Shown here piece after piece: positions 46,517-54,586 of a DNA stretch of 64,000 nt. How positions within the stretch are numbered: the stretch's first letter is position 1; each line of letters begins with the position of its first letter. Source of the DNA: an uncultured Clostridia bacterium (GTDB taxonomy: Bacteria; Bacillota; Clostridia; Christensenellales; Borkfalkiaceae); assembly GCA_944341075.1 (NCBI GenBank), contig CALVLV010000006.1:1-64000 (forward strand), given 5' to 3'. A program made the translations under genes and the position numbers. The notes under the pieces are model-generated. The model saw only the letters and a list, made by a program, of their open reading frames with translations, made no database searches and was not told the origin of the DNA.

Positions 46517-46576
46517 TTGCCGCGGTAAGCCAATAAAATATTAAATAAAGCCGGCTGCGCGCGGCAAAATATTTTT

Positions 46577-46620
46577 AAGTGTGCCGCCTGTGCCGCCAAA
46601 TGGCGGTACAGGCGGCACAT
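46577..46620 (-). terminator. Hairpin after the small membrane protein
   Basis: GTGCCGCCTGT and ACAGGCGGCAC enclose a CCGCC/GGCGG inner stem; an A/T-rich stretch follows on the minus strand. Confidence 0.5.
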
Positions 46621-46623
46621 AAT

Positions 46624-46905
46624 TTATTTCAATCCCCTGAACGGCCTGAAGGCAAGCAGGGCATATAGGCAGAATATTGCCGACACAAAGCCTATGCCGA
46701 GCACCACGCGCACGGCGGTAAGACTGCCGAAGCACAAAAACAGCAGCAGATTGAACCCCGCAAAGGCGTAAACGCCCCCGCATATGCCTAAAATAACCAG
46801 ATTTAAAAGGCAGGCGATACACGATAACCTCATGCAGGCAGTATGCGCAACGCGCGGTTTTTTACTCCGCCGAACGGCGCGAAAAAAATTTATGGCTGCG
46901 GGCAT
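46624..46905 (-). CDS. Possible small membrane protein
   Basis: 93 residues from the first ATG, or 69 from an internal ATG at 46833. Two hydrophobic helices (about 28-55 and 62-88) are clear. No Shine-Dalgarno site supports either start, so the gene is uncertain. It is followed by a hairpin terminator, which is modest support. No family recognised. Confidence 0.35.
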   Translation of the reverse strand: MPAAINFFRAVRRSKKPRVAHTACMRLSCIACLLNLVILGICGGVYAFAGFNLLLFLCFGSLTAVRVVLGIGFVSAIFCLYALLAFRPFRGLK

Positions 46906-46914
46906 ATCCGCGGA

Positions 46915-48012
46915 CTACACCTTTACCAGACTGCCCGTTTTTGCCGACTGGTACATTACCCAATAGCCGGAGCCTGCCCCGGCGGGGATAAAGCCCGCAA
47001 CGCCCTTTAAACTTTGGGGGCAGCGGCCCTGCGGGGCGGGCACGCCGTAGCATATGTATGCGGGGACCCCGTCCTCCTCTATCACCCCGAAAACATAGTG
47101 CCCCGAGCCGTAAGTTATGCGCGCCCAGCGGGAATGTAAAACTGTTTTTTCAAGCACATGTTCGCGCGGGTAGCGGCTGAAGATACAGTCTATTTCCTCC
47201 TTCATCCTGCTGTAGAAATGCGTATTTTGCCCGTTATTCTGCAGCGGCGGTCGGGGCATATCTCCGCCCGTATCTACAGGTTTTTGTCCGTTTGCCGCTG
47301 CCCTGAGCGGTCTGGCCTCCTGCTCTTCACGTACGCCGATATCAGCCTCATCCGCGCCCCCGCCGTGCCGCCGCGGTTGCGGCGCACATTCGCATACATC
47401 GCCATCGCCCTCATCACCATGCCCGCCTTCTCCGTCCGCGGCTGCGAGATTTTCCTCATGCCTCCATTCGTCGGTTGTTCCCGCGATATCTGCGGCGGGG
47501 TCTTTGGAGATAGTTTCTGCGGGGGTTCCTGCGATATCTGCGGCATATGTGCCGCCCTTTTTAAGGTCGGCCGCGTTCTGCGCATCAAATTCATAATAAT
47601 TTTCCTCGGCAATGGCCTCGTCTTCGTACGAAGAGGGCTTTGATTTTTCCTGGCGCTCGGCCTCGCGCACGGCAAGCGGGACTGCCCACGCCATATCGCC
47701 GCAGACGGCGGCTGCGACGGGCGTTACCGTGCCGTTGACAAAGCATATTGCCGCGGCAAACCCGCGGGAAGTATCGGCCTCGGTGAGCACCTCGCCGCCG
47801 CTCCCTTCAAACAGGGCGCATACAGTGCCGTCTGTTATTGCGGTGACATACCTGCCCGCCGAAAGCGGGGCGAAATTTATGAGCGATATTTCGGCGCGCA
47901 GGCAGGAGCCGTACTTTTCTGCCTTTACAAGCCCCGAAAGATTGGCGCCGAAGGTGGAAAAACCGCCCCTTAACGCCTTTATTACGGCGATATTTTTTGA
48001 ATAACCAGCCAT
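46915..48012 (-). CDS. Two-domain protein of unknown function with acidic linker
   Basis: 365 residues from MAGYSKNIAVIKALRGGFS. The N-terminal domain (about 1-110) is beta-rich and reads GLVKAEKYGSCLRAEISLINFAPLSAGRYVTAITDG. The middle (about 110-265) is low complexity, acidic, with two copies of an ADIAGT motif. The C-terminal domain (about 268-365) has FYSRMKEEIDCIFSRYP...WARITYGSGHYVFGVIEEDGVPAYICYGVPAPQGRCPQSLKGVAGFIP and ends with GYWVMYQSAKTG. I associate this pair of domains with uncharacterised clostridial proteins; no function is known. Confidence 0.7.
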   Translation of the reverse strand: MAGYSKNIAVIKALRGGFSTFGANLSGLVKAEKYGSCLRAEISLINFAPLSAGRYVTAITDGTVCALFEGSGGEVLTEADTSRGFAAAICFVNGTVTPVAAAVCGDMAWAVPLAVREAERQEKSKPSSYEDEAIAEENYYEFDAQNAADLKKGGTYAADIAGTPAETISKDPAADIAGTTDEWRHEENLAAADGEGGHGDEGDGDVCECAPQPRRHGGGADEADIGVREEQEARPLRAAANGQKPVDTGGDMPRPPLQNNGQNTHFYSRMKEEIDCIFSRYPREHVLEKTVLHSRWARITYGSGHYVFGVIEEDGVPAYICYGVPAPQGRCPQSLKGVAGFIPAGAGSGYWVMYQSAKTGSLVKV

Positions 48013-48357
48013 ATTATTTTTTACCAGCCTTTGCCGCGGCGCCGCCTGCATATATTGCGCCCGACTTTTAATATATTATATTGCACGCGCATGCGTAAAA
48101 TATTGTATTATTTTAAAATACGGGCGCGCATTAAGGCGAAATTATGTGCGCGCGTTAAAACAAAAATATAAGGCAATGCCGCATTTTATGCGCCCGTTGA
48201 ACCCGCACAGTCTGCAATATGGCCGATTATTTGCGGCGCAAACGCATAAATATCAGCTTTTTTATATTATTTTTTATTTAAAATTATTGCGTTTGCAAAA
48301 AAATTACGATATAATTATTTTGAAATAAAATTTTACAAAATATTAAAGGAGTAAAAA
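48013..48357. other. pckG upstream region
   Basis: AT-rich, with the pckG promoter near its right end. The left 200 bp hold AT runs and no recognised element. Confidence 0.45.
48287..48315 (+). promoter_or_regulatory. Promoter of pckG
   Basis: TTGCGT and TATAAT with a 17-bp spacer, 42 bp upstream of the ATG; AAAGGAG is the ribosome-binding site. Confidence 0.7.
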
Positions 48358-50358
48358 ATGGCACTTACGAAGAATAAGAAAATACTCTCCTTTGTTGAAG
48401 AGAGCGCCGACCTTGCCCAGCCCGACTATATAGTTTGGATAGACGGCAGCCAGAGGCAGATCGACGAGCTCAGAAGGGAGGCCGTTTATTCCGGCGAGCT
48501 TATAAAGCTCAACGATACCCTTTTGCCTGACTGCTACCTGCACCGCACCAAGGTGAACGACGTTGCAAGGGTGGAGGACAGAACCTTTATATGCACCACC
48601 AATCGCGACGACGCAGGCCCCAACAACTACTGGATGGACCCCAGGCAGGCGCACGAACTGGCAAACGAGATAGCGCGCGGCTCTATGCGCGGCAGGACGA
48701 TGTACGTTATACCCTACTCGATGGGCGCCGTAGGCTCTTCGTTTGCTCGCTACGGCATAGAAGTGACCGACTCCATTTACGTTGTGCTTAACATGAGCAT
48801 AATGACGCGCGTGGGCAGGAAGGCGCTGGACGCGATAGGCCCCCGCGGCGACTTTGTAAAGGGCTTCCACGCAAAGTGCAACGTTGACGCCGAAAACAGG
48901 TACATTCTGCACTTCCCCGAAGAGAACGAGATAATTTCGGTAAATTCGGCATACGGCGGAAACGTGCTGCTCGGCAAAAAGTGCTTTGCGCTGCGCATAG
49001 CCTCTTACCTGGGCAAAAACGAAGGCTGGATGGCCGAGCACATGCTTATACTCGGCGTAACCTTCCCCGACGGCGAAAAGAAATATATTGCGGCGGCTTT
49101 CCCCTCCGCATGCGGCAAGACCAACCTTGCAATGCTGATACCCCCCAAGCACTACCTTGACAAGGGCTATAAGATAGAGTGCGTGGGCGACGACATAGCG
49201 TGGATACGCGTGGGCGACGACGGCAGGCTGTGGGCGGTGAACCCCGAAAACGGCTTCTTCGGCGTGGCGCCCGGCACCAACGACCACTCCAACCCCAACG
49301 CCCTTGCCACCACCAAGCGCGGCACCATATTCACCAACGTTGCGCTGAACACCGACGACATGACCGTATGGTGGGAGGGCCTTACCAAGGAGCTGCCCGA
49401 GCACGTTATAGACTGGACGGGCAAGCCCTGGGATCCCAAAAAGTTTGACAAAAAGAACAAGTCTACCTGCGCGGCGCACCCCAACAGCAGGTTTACGGCG
49501 CCCGCAAAGAACTGCCCCTGCATTTCGCCCGAGTTTGAGAGCGCAAAGGGCGTGCCCCTTTCGGCGATAATCTTCGGCGGAAGAAGGGCCACCACTACTC
49601 CCCTTGTATACCAGTCGAGGGACTGGAACCACGGCGTGTTTGTGGGCAGCGCCATGTCTTCCGAAACGACGGCGGCAGCCACCGGCGCGACGGGCGTTTT
49701 AAGGCACGACCCCATGGCAATGAAGCCCTTTGCAGGCTACCACATGGGCGACTATTGGCAGCACTGGATAGACATGGGCAAACTTGTTAAAAACCCGCCC
49801 AAGATATTCAACGTAAACTGGTTCCGCCAGGACAAAGACGGCAACTTCATATGGCCGGGCTTCGGCGACAACATGCGCGTGCTTGAATGGATTTTGAAGC
49901 GCTGCGAAGACAACGTGGACGCAAAAGAGACGGCCATAGGCTACGTTCCCTACGCAGAGGATATAGACATATCCGAGCTCGACTACGAAGTAGCGCCCGG
50001 GCACAAGTTCGGCATAGAAGACCTTGAAGAGATACTCAAAGTGGACGAAGCTCGCTGGGGCTACGAGGCCGAGGAGCTTGAGGGCTACTACAGGAACTCC
50101 ATAGGCGACAGGATCCCCAAGGAGCTTTGGGACTGCCTTGAGACGCTGAAGGCAAACTGTGCCGAGGCCAAGGCGGCGGCAGACGCGGCAAAGCCCGCAG
50201 AGGCACCCGCTGCAACCGAAGAGATACCCGCAGAAAAGCCCGCATACACCGGCAAGAAGCGCGGCAGAAAGCCCGGCTCCAAGAACAAGCCCAAGCAGCC
50301 CGAACCCGCACCCGTAAAGCGCGGCAGGGGCAGGCCCCGCAAAAACCCCGTGGTTTAA
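48358..50358 (+). CDS. pckG: PEP carboxykinase (GTP) with C-terminal AT-hook tail
   Basis: 666 residues; GTP-type enzymes are usually 600-620. Converts oxaloacetate plus GTP to PEP, CO2 and GDP, or the reverse in fermentative CO2 fixation. The P-loop with the reactive Cys, FPSACGKTN, is at residues 248-256; GAVGSSFARYGIE (about 123-135) and NWFRQDKDGNFIWPGFGDNMRVLEWI are family hallmarks. After about residue 600 comes an Ala/Pro/Glu linker, then two basic AT-hook-like motifs, KKRGRKPGSKNK and KRGRGRPRKN, ending the protein. The second is a textbook AT-hook core (RGRP). AT hooks bind the minor groove of AT-rich DNA, so the enzyme may associate with DNA; that is inference. Terminator at 50483-50515. 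Confidence 0.95.
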   Translation: MALTKNKKILSFVEESADLAQPDYIVWIDGSQRQIDELRREAVYSGELIKLNDTLLPDCYLHRTKVNDVARVEDRTFICTTNRDDAGPNNYWMDPRQAHELANEIARGSMRGRTMYVIPYSMGAVGSSFARYGIEVTDSIYVVLNMSIMTRVGRKALDAIGPRGDFVKGFHAKCNVDAENRYILHFPEENEIISVNSAYGGNVLLGKKCFALRIASYLGKNEGWMAEHMLILGVTFPDGEKKYIAAAFPSACGKTNLAMLIPPKHYLDKGYKIECVGDDIAWIRVGDDGRLWAVNPENGFFGVAPGTNDHSNPNALATTKRGTIFTNVALNTDDMTVWWEGLTKELPEHVIDWTGKPWDPKKFDKKNKSTCAAHPNSRFTAPAKNCPCISPEFESAKGVPLSAIIFGGRRATTTPLVYQSRDWNHGVFVGSAMSSETTAAATGATGVLRHDPMAMKPFAGYHMGDYWQHWIDMGKLVKNPPKIFNVNWFRQDKDGNFIWPGFGDNMRVLEWILKRCEDNVDAKETAIGYVPYAEDIDISELDYEVAPGHKFGIEDLEEILKVDEARWGYEAEELEGYYRNSIGDRIPKELWDCLETLKANCAEAKAAADAAKPAEAPAATEEIPAEKPAYTGKKRGRKPGSKNKPKQPEPAPVKRGRGRPRKNPVV

Positions 50359-50808
50359 GCCTTGAACGCTATATTTTGTAATTGACCCACGCATATGCGG
50401 CAATTTATGATATTTGGCAAATGGTATTGTAAGTTTTTTAAAAGCAAAATTATAGTTTTTTGAATTTTTTAATGGAATGGTAAATGCCGCGGCGCTTAAA
50501 AAGCGCCGCGGCATTTAAATTATATAAGATAGGAATTGTGCAATACTATTGCGGCATAAAACTTACCATGTGTAAAGAGATCTCTCCATGCGCTCGCTAC
50601 GCTCGCTTAGTCGAGATGACAGGGGGGGGGATATGTGCCACTTAAACTGTCGGAATAACCTGAACCGGGGGTCATTTTGACCGAAACGAACGCAGTGAGT
50701 GAAGTGGAGAAATCTCAAAAAACCTCCGTCACGCTATACGTGCCACCTCAATTAGTGAGGCAGCAATACGGCAATAATTGCGCCATATTGTGGCCCCAAT
50801 CACGAAAA
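50359..50808. repeat. Repeat gap after pckG
   Basis: Besides the terminator it holds two GATTTCTCC/GAAATGACA-type repeats in inverted order (about 50577-50625 and 50669-50717) and a degenerate CCACCTC...GAGG hairpin repeat (about 50725-50765). No gene. Confidence 0.6.
50483..50515 (+). terminator. Hairpin after pckG
   Basis: GCCGCGGCGCTT and AAGCGCCGCGGC form a perfect hairpin followed by an A/T-rich stretch. Confidence 0.65.
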
Positions 50809-51531
50809 TCACTCCCTTTTTAAAAAACCTTCTTCATTTTTATGCTTTTTATCTTCGCCCTTGCCGTCGGGCACGCCACTGAATATATCGGCAACGCAGT
50901 CCAGCCCCATGTCGCCGTCTTCAGAGATAATTATCACCGCCACTATCACCGCGACGGCAAACACCGAATATGCCGACAGGGTGAGCGCGCGTATAAGTTC
51001 CTTTAAGTTGTGCGATCCCGATACCATGGCATAAGTAAATGCCGCCACAACGAGCATATAGTACCCGAATGTAGACACGAACGTCGTATTGGTGAATATT
51101 ACCACAAGTATGTACGCGACGGCGGAAATTGCCAGCCATATAAAGAAGAACGCCTTTATGTGCTTTGAAATGAATGGTATAAGACATAGCGCGAAGAACA
51201 CCCACAGATATGCCACGCAGGCGAGGCATATGAGCAGCATGGTGACAAAGTTATTTTCCAGCCCGCGGAAAAAGTACCACGCGCGTATGCAGAACCCAAG
51301 CGCCACGGCATTGGCGGCAAAGCATGCCAGATTTACGGCGGTGTTGCCCCTGACCACAAAGGCGACCAGACCGCTCAAAATGAGCAATATTACGCCGACT
51401 ATCAGAAAGAGCCAGCCGTAGGACTCGTGCTCCAACCGTACGTACCCGAGCGCCAGCGCCACTGCCGAGGCTACGAGCAGGAAAATAAAGGTTGCAAGGC
51501 TGACTATGCCCGCCTTTTTGAATTTATTCAC
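50809..51531 (-). CDS. Multi-pass membrane protein, unknown
   Basis: 240 residues from a GTG with GGGGGAACT upstream; an ATG eight codons earlier lies over that site. Six or seven hydrophobic helices span about residues 8-205, followed by a charged tail (DGKGEDKKHKNEEG). No family recognised. A smaller two-helix protein gene lies 70 bp upstream, and the two may be co-transcribed. Confidence 0.6.
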   Translation of the reverse strand: MNKFKKAGIVSLATFIFLLVASAVALALGYVRLEHESYGWLFLIVGVILLILSGLVAFVVRGNTAVNLACFAANAVALGFCIRAWYFFRGLENNFVTMLLICLACVAYLWVFFALCLIPFISKHIKAFFFIWLAISAVAYILVVIFTNTTFVSTFGYYMLVVAAFTYAMVSGSHNLKELIRALTLSAYSVFAVAVIVAVIIISEDGDMGLDCVADIFSGVPDGKGEDKKHKNEEGFLKRE

Positions 51532-51604
51532 AGTTCCCCCTTTGCCGCCGCGCATAATGCGCCGTGTGCGCTTTTTGCAGTAACGCGGCTGCCTTATTTA
51601 TCAT

Positions 51605-51907
51605 TCACTTTACATTCTCTCCGTCTTCTTTGTCCGCATTCGCGGCGGAATTTGTTGGCGCGGCCTCATTGTTTTTATTCGATTGCGCCTCGCTTTTTTC
51701 AATTTTTGCAGGTTGAACGGGCGGCGTTGACTGCGCGTTATCTTCCGCTCCGCCCGAAATAAGGCCTGCTATGCCGAAAATAATGCCGAATACTACAAGT
51801 ATCAGCCCAAACACGTCACCGAAAGTTGAGTCGAAGGCGAGTATAAGAAAAAATATGCCGGCAAGCGCCAGAATTATGCCGAACAGCAGCGGTTTTATAC
51901 CCTTCAT
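51605..51907 (-). CDS. Small two-helix membrane protein
   Basis: 100 residues from MKGIKPLLFGIILALAGIFF, start chosen for the GGGGG site upstream. Two helices (about 5-25 and 29-52) are followed by a hydrophilic Ala/Asn/Glu-rich tail. Similar short membrane proteins are common in Clostridia without known roles. Confidence 0.6.
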   Translation of the reverse strand: MKGIKPLLFGIILALAGIFFLILAFDSTFGDVFGLILVVFGIIFGIAGLISGGAEDNAQSTPPVQPAKIEKSEAQSNKNNEAAPTNSAANADKEDGENVK

Positions 51908-51991
51908 GATTGCCCCCTGAAATTTATTTTTTTTTATTATATCACAAAAAGAAAGCTGCCGCAACAGTTGCGGCAGCCTGTATTATTTGCG

Positions 51992-52630
51992 TCAATTTTC
52001 CTCTTTGTTTTCCGCAGGCATATTCTCTGCAGGGGCCGACGGGGCGGGCTTTGAAGCGCCTGCCGCGGCGTGCACGGGAGAGGTGAACACCTTAACCCCC
52101 CTTTCGCGCAGCCTGAGCACGGCAATGTAGAGCGGCGTGCCGAGAACGTATACCCATACCGCCTCTGTAAGCGCGGTCGCGCCCACTTCCACCCAATACA
52201 CAACGTTTGGCTGGCCGGCAAGTATCCACACGGCGGGGATTATGAAGGCGTTTAAAATTACGGGGAATATGCCGCCTATTGCCACCTTGAGCACATGGTT
52301 TTTGATGGCTATGCCGCAGATATAGGTGAAGAAGGCGGCAAACAGCGTTGCAAGACTGCCGAGGAATATGTCGTATACGCCGTACGATGAGAAAAAGTTG
52401 GCGAGTATGCAGCCTATGTACAGCGCGGGCACGCTTTCGGGGAAGAACAGCGGCAGAATGGTGAGCGCCTCTGTGGGCCTGATCTGGAAGGGGCCGTAGG
52501 CAAGCCCGCCGCCCAGGCCGAACAGCCAGGTGACTACTGCGTAGATGGCCGCTATAACGCCCGCGCGGCAGATCATCTTCGAGTTCCAGTGCGAAAAATC
52601 GTTTGCAATGGTTTTTAGTAATGTTTTCAT
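51992..52630 (-). CDS. queT: QueT-type queuosine precursor transporter
   Basis: 212 residues with five or six membrane helices (about 20-165). The family signature GPFQIRPTEALTILPLFFPESVPALYIGCILAN is present. QueT is the substrate-binding S-component for preQ1/queuine-type precursors in ECF transport; the ECF module is encoded elsewhere. A preQ1-I riboswitch with a terminator sits upstream, strongly supporting the substrate. The C-terminal tail (about 180-212) is an Ala/Pro/Glu-rich extension without similarity. Confidence 0.9.
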   Translation of the reverse strand: MKTLLKTIANDFSHWNSKMICRAGVIAAIYAVVTWLFGLGGGLAYGPFQIRPTEALTILPLFFPESVPALYIGCILANFFSSYGVYDIFLGSLATLFAAFFTYICGIAIKNHVLKVAIGGIFPVILNAFIIPAVWILAGQPNVVYWVEVGATALTEAVWVYVLGTPLYIAVLRLRERGVKVFTSPVHAAAGASKPAPSAPAENMPAENKEEN

Positions 52631-52717
52631 ACTTTTTTACCGACCACGGCGCAGTACTCTCTTTGTGTTTTTTATGGCAAAACATGCGATTGGGGCGCAC
52701 ATATGCCTCAATCAACA

Positions 52718-52747
52718 CAAAAAAACGGGACGGCAAAAACCGTCCCG
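52718..52747 (-). terminator. Riboswitch-controlled terminator of queT
   Basis: CGGGACGG and CCGTCCCG pair and are followed by seven T's on the minus strand. The CCGAA of the aptamer's pseudoknot can also pair with TTCGG overlapping the first arm, giving a plausible antiterminator. Confidence 0.8.
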
Positions 52748-52767
52748 AAAAATACTTGGTCAGTATT

Positions 52768-52812
52768 CTCCTTCGGTTTTTTTATGGAAGTGTTGAGCCG
52801 AAAACCTTCCGC
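52768..52812 (-). promoter_or_regulatory. preQ1 class I riboswitch
   Basis: On the minus strand: P1 stem GGAAG/CTTCC, a loop holding CGGCTCAACA, an A-rich tail ATAAAAAAA and then CCG, which pairs with CGG of the loop to close an H-type pseudoknot. This is the preQ1-I layout. A terminator follows and queT is downstream, so ligand binding would shut the gene off. Confidence 0.75.
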
Positions 52813-52933
52813 ATCAAGCCGCACCTGCGGCGTTGAAAATTAAGTTATGAATTTAATTTTTTCTTGATCGCGCCATATAGCGCATTTCGTATCAAAGTAA
52901 AATTAAATAAGCGAGATTTTGGCAAAGCTAAAA

Positions 52934-53302
52934 TTATGTCTGCCCGGATAAAATAGTTTTAACTATGCTGTCTATATATTCGCAAACGCCACAAAAATTT
53001 GTGTTTATCTGAATATTTTGTATGCGTATTACAATTATGCCGTATTCGGCAAAATATGCTGAACGTTTTTTGTCGTACTGAATATTTTCTTCAGAGTAAT
53101 GCTGCGAACCATCAATTTCTATAACCAGTTTTGCAGCCGAACAATAAAAATCAGCTATATAGCTACCTATTATCTTCTGCCTTATAAATCTTACGGGATA
53201 AGTATTTAAAAATGTATACCACAGCCTTCGCTCTTCCTTAGTCATGTTTTTACGCAACTCTCTGGCAAACGGAAGCAACGATTTATTATGCTTTCTGGGC
53301 AT
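52934..53302 (-). CDS. DUF559 (Vsr-like) endonuclease-fold protein
   Basis: 122 residues. The opening ARELRKNMTKEERRLWYTFL and the core IGSYIADFYCSAAKLVIEIDGSQHY match DUF559, a restriction-endonuclease fold related to Vsr; the acidic D-x-(E/D)-G residues of the nuclease site are kept. Such genes are scattered singly in many bacteria; their role is unknown. The gene is AT-rich compared with its neighbours. Confidence 0.85.
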   Translation of the reverse strand: MPRKHNKSLLPFARELRKNMTKEERRLWYTFLNTYPVRFIRQKIIGSYIADFYCSAAKLVIEIDGSQHYSEENIQYDKKRSAYFAEYGIIVIRIQNIQINTNFCGVCEYIDSIVKTILSGQT

Positions 53303-53671
53303 TAATTTTTAATCCCCCCTTTAATTCCCCCCTTTGGCAAGGGGGGCAAGGTAACGGGTAATTCCCTCTTTGCAAAGGGGTAAGGTAACGAGTAACTACT
53401 TTTTCAAAATAACGAGGTAACGAGTAACTACTTTTTTCAAAATAACGAGATAACAAGCCTCTTTTTTGCAATGGAACAATGTAGCGGGTAACTACTTTTG
53501 ATAAGGGTAAAAATATGGCTTAATATAATTCACCATTTTTGTTGCACCCTCTCTTGGCTCCACTTTTTAAGGGGAGCTGGCTTGCGAAAGCGTTAGCGAA
53601 AGCAAGACTGAAGGGTTTATTATCTGCACCACACTATAACACGGCGCTACACGACGAAACTTGAAAAAAAA
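53303..53671. repeat. Short tandem repeats and hairpin repeats
   Basis: At 53384-53448 a unit of about 32 bp (GGTAACGAGTAACTACTTTTT...AATAACGA type) occurs twice in tandem, with two degenerate copies up to about 53515. A GGGGAGCTGGC...GACTGAAGGG repeat follows at about 53570-53620. There are no CRISPR features. No gene. Confidence 0.6.
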
Positions 53672-54568
53672 TTATTCCTCGCTGTTGCCGTTGCCTTCAT
53701 CCTTTCCCGCGCCGGAGTTGCCCAGGAAGGTACCAAGGTAGATCTGCTTTTTGCCGCGGGGGGCAGACGAACGGGGAGGGCGTGCGGGCCTGTCGCCGCG
53801 GTCGCGCCTATCGTCCCTTCTTTCGCCGTCGCGGCGGTCGAAGTTGCGGCGGGGCCTGTCGCCATAGCGCCTTTCGCCCCTTTCTTCAAACTTTTTATCG
53901 CGGTTGAACTGCCTGCCGCCGCGCCTTTCGCGGCGCTCGAAGGGCACCTCGTTTTTGGGTATTATTACCACCCTGCGCATGGGCTCTTTGCCCTCGGATA
54001 CGGTGGTAACGTCCTCGTTGTCTGCAAGTACGGAGTGCACCACGCGGCGCTCGTAGGGGCTCATGGGTTCAAGCGCCATGCGCCTCTTGCGTTCCACAGC
54101 CTTTGCGGCCTTGGCAACCGCCACTGCCTTCAGCTTTTCTTCGCGCTGGGCGCGGTAATTTTCACAGTCCACAACAACGCGGCGGTATTCCTCCCTGCCG
54201 ATGTTGGCAACGGCGCCGGCTATGCACTGAATGGCGTCCAGCACCTCGCCCCTGCGGCCGATGACTGCAGAGGTGTTGGTGGTCTTTATCTCTATTTCGA
54301 TCTTTTCGCCGTCGGATACTATCTCGCTGAAGGCGGGTATCTTTATTATCTTCAACAGCCCGTCCACAAAGGCTGCGGCGCGCTCGCCGTCGGTGGCCTT
54401 TTTAACTATTTTTACCTTTGCCTTTACAGAGCCGAACAGCTTCTTTTTGCCCTCTTCAAGAACGGTTATTTCGGCCTGTTCTTCGGTTATGCCAAGGGCC
54501 TTAAGCCCCTCTGCAATGGCCTCTTCCTTGGTTTTGCCGGTAAATACGTTTTCCATACTTTCTTCCAT
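53672..54568 (-). CDS. khpB: KhpB/Jag RNA-binding protein with RG-rich tail
   Basis: 298 residues. An N-terminal Jag_N domain (about 5-55), a KH domain (about 78-150; TSAVIGRRGEVLDAIQ with the GxxG-type loop) and an R3H domain (about 155-212; EPMSPYERRVVHSVLA) are in order. An Arg/Asp/Gly-rich tail follows (about 213-280), longer than in most Firmicutes. KhpB with KhpA binds RNA and controls cell size and division in several Firmicutes. Downstream of yidC, 18 bp away, as usual. Confidence 0.9.
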   Translation of the reverse strand: MEESMENVFTGKTKEEAIAEGLKALGITEEQAEITVLEEGKKKLFGSVKAKVKIVKKATDGERAAAFVDGLLKIIKIPAFSEIVSDGEKIEIEIKTTNTSAVIGRRGEVLDAIQCIAGAVANIGREEYRRVVVDCENYRAQREEKLKAVAVAKAAKAVERKRRMALEPMSPYERRVVHSVLADNEDVTTVSEGKEPMRRVVIIPKNEVPFERRERRGGRQFNRDKKFEERGERRYGDRPRRNFDRRDGERRDDRRDRGDRPARPPRSSAPRGKKQIYLGTFLGNSGAGKDEGNGNSEE

Positions 54569-54586
54569 GATATTACTCCTTATCAG

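Noticed and set aside
48343..49632. Long minus-strand open frame over pckG
   Set aside because: Antisense shadow of PEP carboxykinase; composition reflects the codon bias of the real gene.
53340..53520. Possible CRISPR array
   Set aside because: The units are about 32 bp but abut with no spacers, decay quickly, and no cas gene is present; a plain tandem repeat.
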